Source: Adiantum capillus-veneris (taxonomy: Eukaryota; Streptophyta; Polypodiopsida; Polypodiales; Pteridaceae). Taken from it: a stretch of 64,000 nucleotides of DNA. A program made the translations under genes and the position numbers. The DNA is taken from the NCBI GenBank assembly GCA_014529385.2, contig CM043948.1, positions 77,672,291 to 77,736,290 of the forward strand, given 5' to 3'. Below the pieces are notes generated by a model. It did not search any database and was not told the origin of the DNA. It saw nothing but the letters and a program-made list of their open reading frames with translations. Of this stretch, positions 60,259-64,000 are shown in pieces (position 1 is the stretch's first letter; each line of letters starts with the position of its first letter).

Positions 60259-61164
60259 TCAATCTAGCTCATCTTGCTCCACCATCATTAACCTGACATG
60301 ATACAATTTAAGACACAATCCATTTACCCTTGACTTATGTAAAATCCCATCCAGGTTAGCCAATTGATATGTGCCATTCGGAAAACACTCCACTACCTTG
60401 AAAGGGCCTTCCCACTTAATTTGAAACTTCTTTTGGAAGGTGTTGTCCAGCTTACTGTTATATAGCAAAACCAAGTCGTGCTTCTTGATACCCTTACTTT
60501 TGACCTTTTCATTTATCTTTGCCAAAGCCCTATCCTGCATCTGCCCAGAATGTTCCAATGCACTCATTCTACCCAGCTGAACCTCTTGTAACTGTAAGAG
60601 CCTCTCTTTGAATGCATCACTAGGCGGCCCAAGTAACTTCTCTAGCATCTTTACTGCAGGCAAATCTACTTCCACAGGCAATAGTGCTTCCTTTCCATAT
60701 ACCAGATGAAACGGAGTAAACCCTGTACCTGTCTTCACTGAAGTACGGTAAGCCCATAATGCACTAGGAAATTCCAAATCCCAATTCTTTCCTTGGTGCT
60801 CTGTCACTTTCGAAAGGATTTGTACCAACTCACAATTGAATCTTTCATTTACGCCATAACACTGCGGGTAATAAGGCGTGGTATGCTGGTGCCTAATCTG
60901 CATCTTTGCGCATAAAAAATCTAGCAGTTTAGCTCTAAATCCTGGCCCCTTATCCGAAAGTAGCTCTAGTGGTACCCCAAACATGCAACATATTTCATCA
61001 TACACAAATTTTGCCACATCCTTTGCAGTGATGTGTTCTACTGCTATAGCCTCTGCCCATCTAGAGAGATAGTCCACTGCAGTCAAAATATAGCTTTTGC
61101 CCTTACTTGTGATAGGTAACGGGCCTATTGCATCAATCCCCCACTTTTCAAACACATCAAACGC
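60259..61164 (-). pseudogene. Element D integrase, N-terminus removed by insertion
   Basis: An open frame of about 300 codons. Core residues are KWGIDAIGPL, LLSDKGPGF and YGVNERFN, giving D, D, E. Then ALWAYRTSVKTGTGFTPFHLVYG and a C-terminal domain with KHDLVLLYNS and KWEGPFKVVECFPNGTYQLANLDG. No stops, so it was inactivated recently, when the right-hand copy of element A inserted at 61164/61165 just before the core. Only the 3' part of pol is present. Likely Tat-related, from similarity to the element C integrase. Confidence 0.88.
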
Positions 61165-61365
61165 TGTCGAGAAATTTGTGGTCTTGCCAGGAAAGCACCG
61201 GGCTTATGGCTGTAAGAGTTTGTGAGAGAACTCAACAAAAACTATATGAAGGAGTTAAACCATAGATGCCATGAAGAATAGGGTTTGGAAAGAAGTGCAA
61301 TAAAAGAAGACTCACTCTTTCTCTCTTGCACTCACACACACAAAGAAAGAACGCAAAAGAGAATG

Positions 61366-61578
61366 TCAAAACAATACGAAGATGAAAACATCAAGTCTAT
61401 GGTCATATCGTATCATGGGTAATATGAAAGGGTTAATGGATGAGTTAATGGCATTCAATCTTGGCTGACCAAATAGGCTACGAATTGTTCTTTGGAATTG
61501 TAGTTTTGTGCTTACCATAATATATATATTTTGTCTAGTGATTGGGATTAATTGTGTGTACAAATCCTCTTGATTCAT
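61366..61578 (-). CDS. LTR small ORF 2, third copy
   Basis: 70 codons, same start, core and end as the copies at 25444 and 33466, with Arg for Ser near the end (YDHRLDV). Overlaps ORF 1 by ATGA at 61575-61578. No known family. Confidence 0.5.
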   Translation of the reverse strand: MNQEDLYTQLIPITRQNIYIMVSTKLQFQRTIRSLFGQPRLNAINSSINPFILPMIRYDHRLDVFIFVLF

Positions 61579-61793
61579 AGCAAGATAACTACGCTTACGT
61601 CAAAAGAAAAATTATAGTCTATGAGAGGTAGTATGATGGGATCCAGTGATAGAAGTATTTCATTGAGCCTTTCAGGGCCAAAGAGAAACACTATATGTTG
61701 TTGAAAGTGTAATTTACGGCTAATCCATACGTTAATTCTAATAGATCGTACAGAGTGAAAGCGATAGAAATGATCATCATGTGGGTTATTCAT
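61575..61793 (-). CDS. LTR small ORF 1, intact copy
   Basis: 72 codons, MNNPHDDHFYRF start, KLHFQQHIVFLFGPERLN core, IILPLIDYNFSFDV near the end. It aligns over its length with ORF 2 (K-L-x-F-Q, L-F-G-x-x-R-L-N, I-L-P-x-I-x-Y, S-x-D-V). The pair therefore looks like a tandem duplication of one small ORF inside the LTR. Trp in this copy is TAG in the other two. Unknown function. Confidence 0.5.
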   Translation of the reverse strand: MNNPHDDHFYRFHSVRSIRINVWISRKLHFQQHIVFLFGPERLNEILLSLDPIILPLIDYNFSFDVSVVILL

Positions 61794-63206
61794 CTAGAAT
61801 AGTATGTGAGAAATGTAGATATGAGAAAAATGTAGATATGAGAGAAGTGAAGAGATGAGAAGTTTCCCTCCCAAGCCCTATTCTTACCCGTAGGCAATAA
61901 GGATACTGCGGGGAGAGATGTACCTGTAGAAAAGAGAACCTAAAATTTGTAGAGAGGATGAATTACTAAGAATGAGAGAGATAGGTTTGCTTTAGGAGAT
62001 GAGATTAGATACATATATATATGTTGGATTAGAGATGAAAAAGAAAACAACAACAAATCAAGAAAACATCAATGTAGAACACATCTTACTTGACAAACCC
62101 TTTGGCACCATTATTGATGGAGAGAGAAGAAGTGTGGATAATTCCACTTTGATTGATACACTAAGTGCAAGACCTTCTTTGATTAGAGTTGATCTTCCAA
62201 GGTTAGCTTGTTGCAAGAATGGCTAGTCTCCCTTTAGGGGAAAGTGTAGGCTTGGGCTTATGTTAATGGCTAAGTACAATTAGGCATTACTACTCACTCC
62301 CTCAAGAATTCCTCTCCTCAATGGCTTGAATGCTTGAGTTCGTTCCAAGGAAAAAGAGGTCCCCTTTTATAGGTGAAGGGAACCCCCAAGGGTTTACACA
62401 AGAAGAGAGGAGCTAGTGTGAACAGGAATTGGAAAAGTTGGAAATGAGCTGCCCCTTCATGATGTGGGCAGACTGGGGTCCAGTATTTTGATCATATCTC
62501 CTCAACCGTGGCTTCAAATAAAAAAGTAAAAATATGGGCAAAAACTTCAGCTCATTAGCTACGATTTTCATTTTGAAATTGTTTTCCAATTCGAATTGGA
62601 ACCTTGTGTTAAAAAATCATCAAAATAGGGTCCATTTATGGCAGCAAAAGTCTTCATGTGGTCTCCTTAGCCTAGACTTTCCTTTAATTCCAAAGGACAC
62701 CTCATGCCATATGAAAGCATGGCATTGCTCCTTGACAAAGTTTTGTAATCATGCTTGCAATAATGCATTAAAATAAGTGTATCTTTGAAATCATGCCACC
62801 TAGTGTCCCACTAGGATTTGATTCTCTCCTAGTAGCTATTTAAAAAGAAATATAAGAAAAGTATAAAAAATACATAGAATATATATATATTGGAGTTTAT
62901 CCTAGATATAGGATCTAGCTAGGGTGTGAGATGATAATGAAATAGTAGAAATAAAGAATCAATTCATTTTGACCCAAGTTAAAGAGGCGGAGCTATTGAT
63001 GCTTTTCCCATAGTATTTTCTGATTGTAAAGTAAGGATATGTTACCCTTGAGAAAAATAATAGGATGAGATAGAAGGCTTATTATTATACTTAAATATGC
63101 ATATGTACACTATAGGAAATATAATTATGTATCTAAAAAAATACAAGATAGATCTTGTAGCATGCGCTCCCACTATGTACGTGTCACAGCACGACATCCA
63201 CCCCCT

Positions 63207-63998
63207 CTAAACCTGCACATCCTCCGATATGTGCCACATTGTCTCTAGATCATTGTCTCCTCTTCTCTTAAACATTTTCATCCTTTTTCCTGCAATGGGA
63301 ATCTTTACTTCTGTACCGTCTAGTTCAGACAAGCTGTAAGTAGCATTTTCATGCACATGCTTTACAACATACGGTCCAAACCATCTTTTTAAGAACTTAC
63401 GCATGACTGTGTGCTGGTTATCAAGGCTACTATCATACACTAAAACCCAGTCACCTTTGTGAATTGCTTTGCTCCTGAGTCGATGTCGCTTATCAAAATA
63501 GTCCTTGTTTTTCAACCTTGCATTTTTGAGTCGTTCTTTTGCAGCTTCAATGTCTCCAGGTCTTCTCTCAAGCTGCCTTATATGCAGTGCAAGGAGATCT
63601 TCCCTACTAAGCCCCTCTTGCCAAGGTAGTACATTCCATGTGGGAATTGTATCCTCAATTGGCATCACTGGCTTTTGACCATGCATTAGCTCCGCAAGCA
63701 TGTAGCCAGTTACTGAGCTATGTGTTGTACGATCAGCCCATAAAGCATATGGTAACAATTTTGGCCACTCACCAACTCTTCCTTCGCAAGCCTTGGCCAA
63801 AGCTTTGATGATAGGAGGATGCCCTCTTTCACTCTTTCCATTGCCTTCAGGGTTGTAAGCTGTAGTAAGAGAAAGCTTGATCCCTAATCTAGAAAAGAAC
63901 TCCCTTGCTTCTTCGGCATCCAGTTCACCTCGATCTGCAGTGATTTTTCCCACACAACCATAACGGCAAATCACCTCATCAAGAAGGAATTTGCACAC
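63207..63998 (-). CDS. Element A second copy: integrase C-terminal part
   Basis: Open for 263 codons to the window edge. It has KITADRGELD and AYNPEGNGKSERG, then GDWVLVYDSS and RWFGPYVV. It lacks the acidic tail of the first copy through a 120-bp in-frame difference (31706-31825 there), so the frame ends with WHISEDVQV. No stops, in contrast to the first copy. Confidence 0.88.
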   Translation of the reverse strand: MCKFLLDEVICRYGCVGKITADRGELDAEEAREFFSRLGIKLSLTTAYNPEGNGKSERGHPPIIKALAKACEGRVGEWPKLLPYALWADRTTHSSVTGYMLAELMHGQKPVMPIEDTIPTWNVLPWQEGLSREDLLALHIRQLERRPGDIEAAKERLKNARLKNKDYFDKRHRLRSKAIHKGDWVLVYDSSLDNQHTVMRKFLKRWFGPYVVKHVHENATYSLSELDGTEVKIPIAGKRMKMFKRRGDNDLETMWHISEDVQV

Positions 63999-64000
63999 AT

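Larger units (their letters stand above)
61165..63196 (-). repeat. 3' LTR of the second element A copy
   Basis: TG...CA bounded on the minus strand, TATAAAAG at 62364-62371. It keeps the 24-bp segment near 62080 that the 3' LTR at 31873 lacks and has no 64-bp duplication. It carries both small LTR ORFs intact. Confidence 0.92.
61165..64000 (-). mobile_element. Second copy of element A, 3' part
   Basis: Minus orientation. The 3' LTR 61165-63196 (2032 bp) matches the LTRs of 23766-33879, followed by the polypurine tract and integrase running off the window. Flanking ACGC at 61161-61164 equals GCGT in element orientation, the same 4 bp as the target duplication of the first copy. Confidence 0.92.

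Overview
The window looks like nuclear DNA of a land plant with a large, repeat-dominated genome. It holds nested Ty3/gypsy LTR retrotransposons (some with 2-kb LTRs, one carrying the second, archaeal-type RNase H of the plant Tat lineage), a DUF7869-type transposase-like pseudogene, long AT-rich spacers and many microsatellites. No host housekeeping gene, rRNA or tRNA was found. A seed-free vascular plant such as a fern or lycophyte would fit, but that placement is a guess.

Layout. 1-4151: decayed gag-protease ORF of an element without reverse transcriptase or integrase, followed by a polypurine tract and LTR. 5767-6290: another LTR. 6566-10930: a 4.4-kb tandem array built on a CTATGGCC/GGCCATAG palindrome. 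10931-12485: integrase C-terminus fused in frame to a second protease-like domain and a basic WVPK-type tail, then an LTR (from 12715) and a leader with palindromes. 14737-15609: broken ORF of plant-transposon type. 15603-18588 (minus): DUF7869 pseudogene. 18663-20450: second copy of the CTATGGCC array. 21502-22480: LTR and tRNA-Asp-type primer-binding site, followed by a leader full of another palindrome. 23766-33879: element A, complete but decayed, inserted inside one of those palindromes with a 4-bp target duplication. 34505-45799 (minus): element B, interrupted by a 1.34-kb TTAA-flanked inverted-repeat transposon. 45800-55532 (minus): element C (Tat type), apparently inserted at the 5' end of B; a B-type LTR remnant lies at 55533-55955. 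55956-60240: nothing recognisable. 60259-61164 (minus): intact integrase ORF of element D, broken by a second copy of element A (61165 to beyond 64000, minus).

Two patterns stand out. First, at least four unrelated repeat families each carry many copies of their own 22-32 bp palindrome with a CpG-containing or GGCC-rich core. In two leaders these sit in roughly 285-290 bp tandem units that may lie inside a 5' leader intron. Second, the LTRs of the element A family carry two small ORFs that resemble each other, overlap by ATGA, and are retained in three LTR copies. These, with the integrase-protease fusion and the TTAA transposon, are the best candidates for something undescribed.
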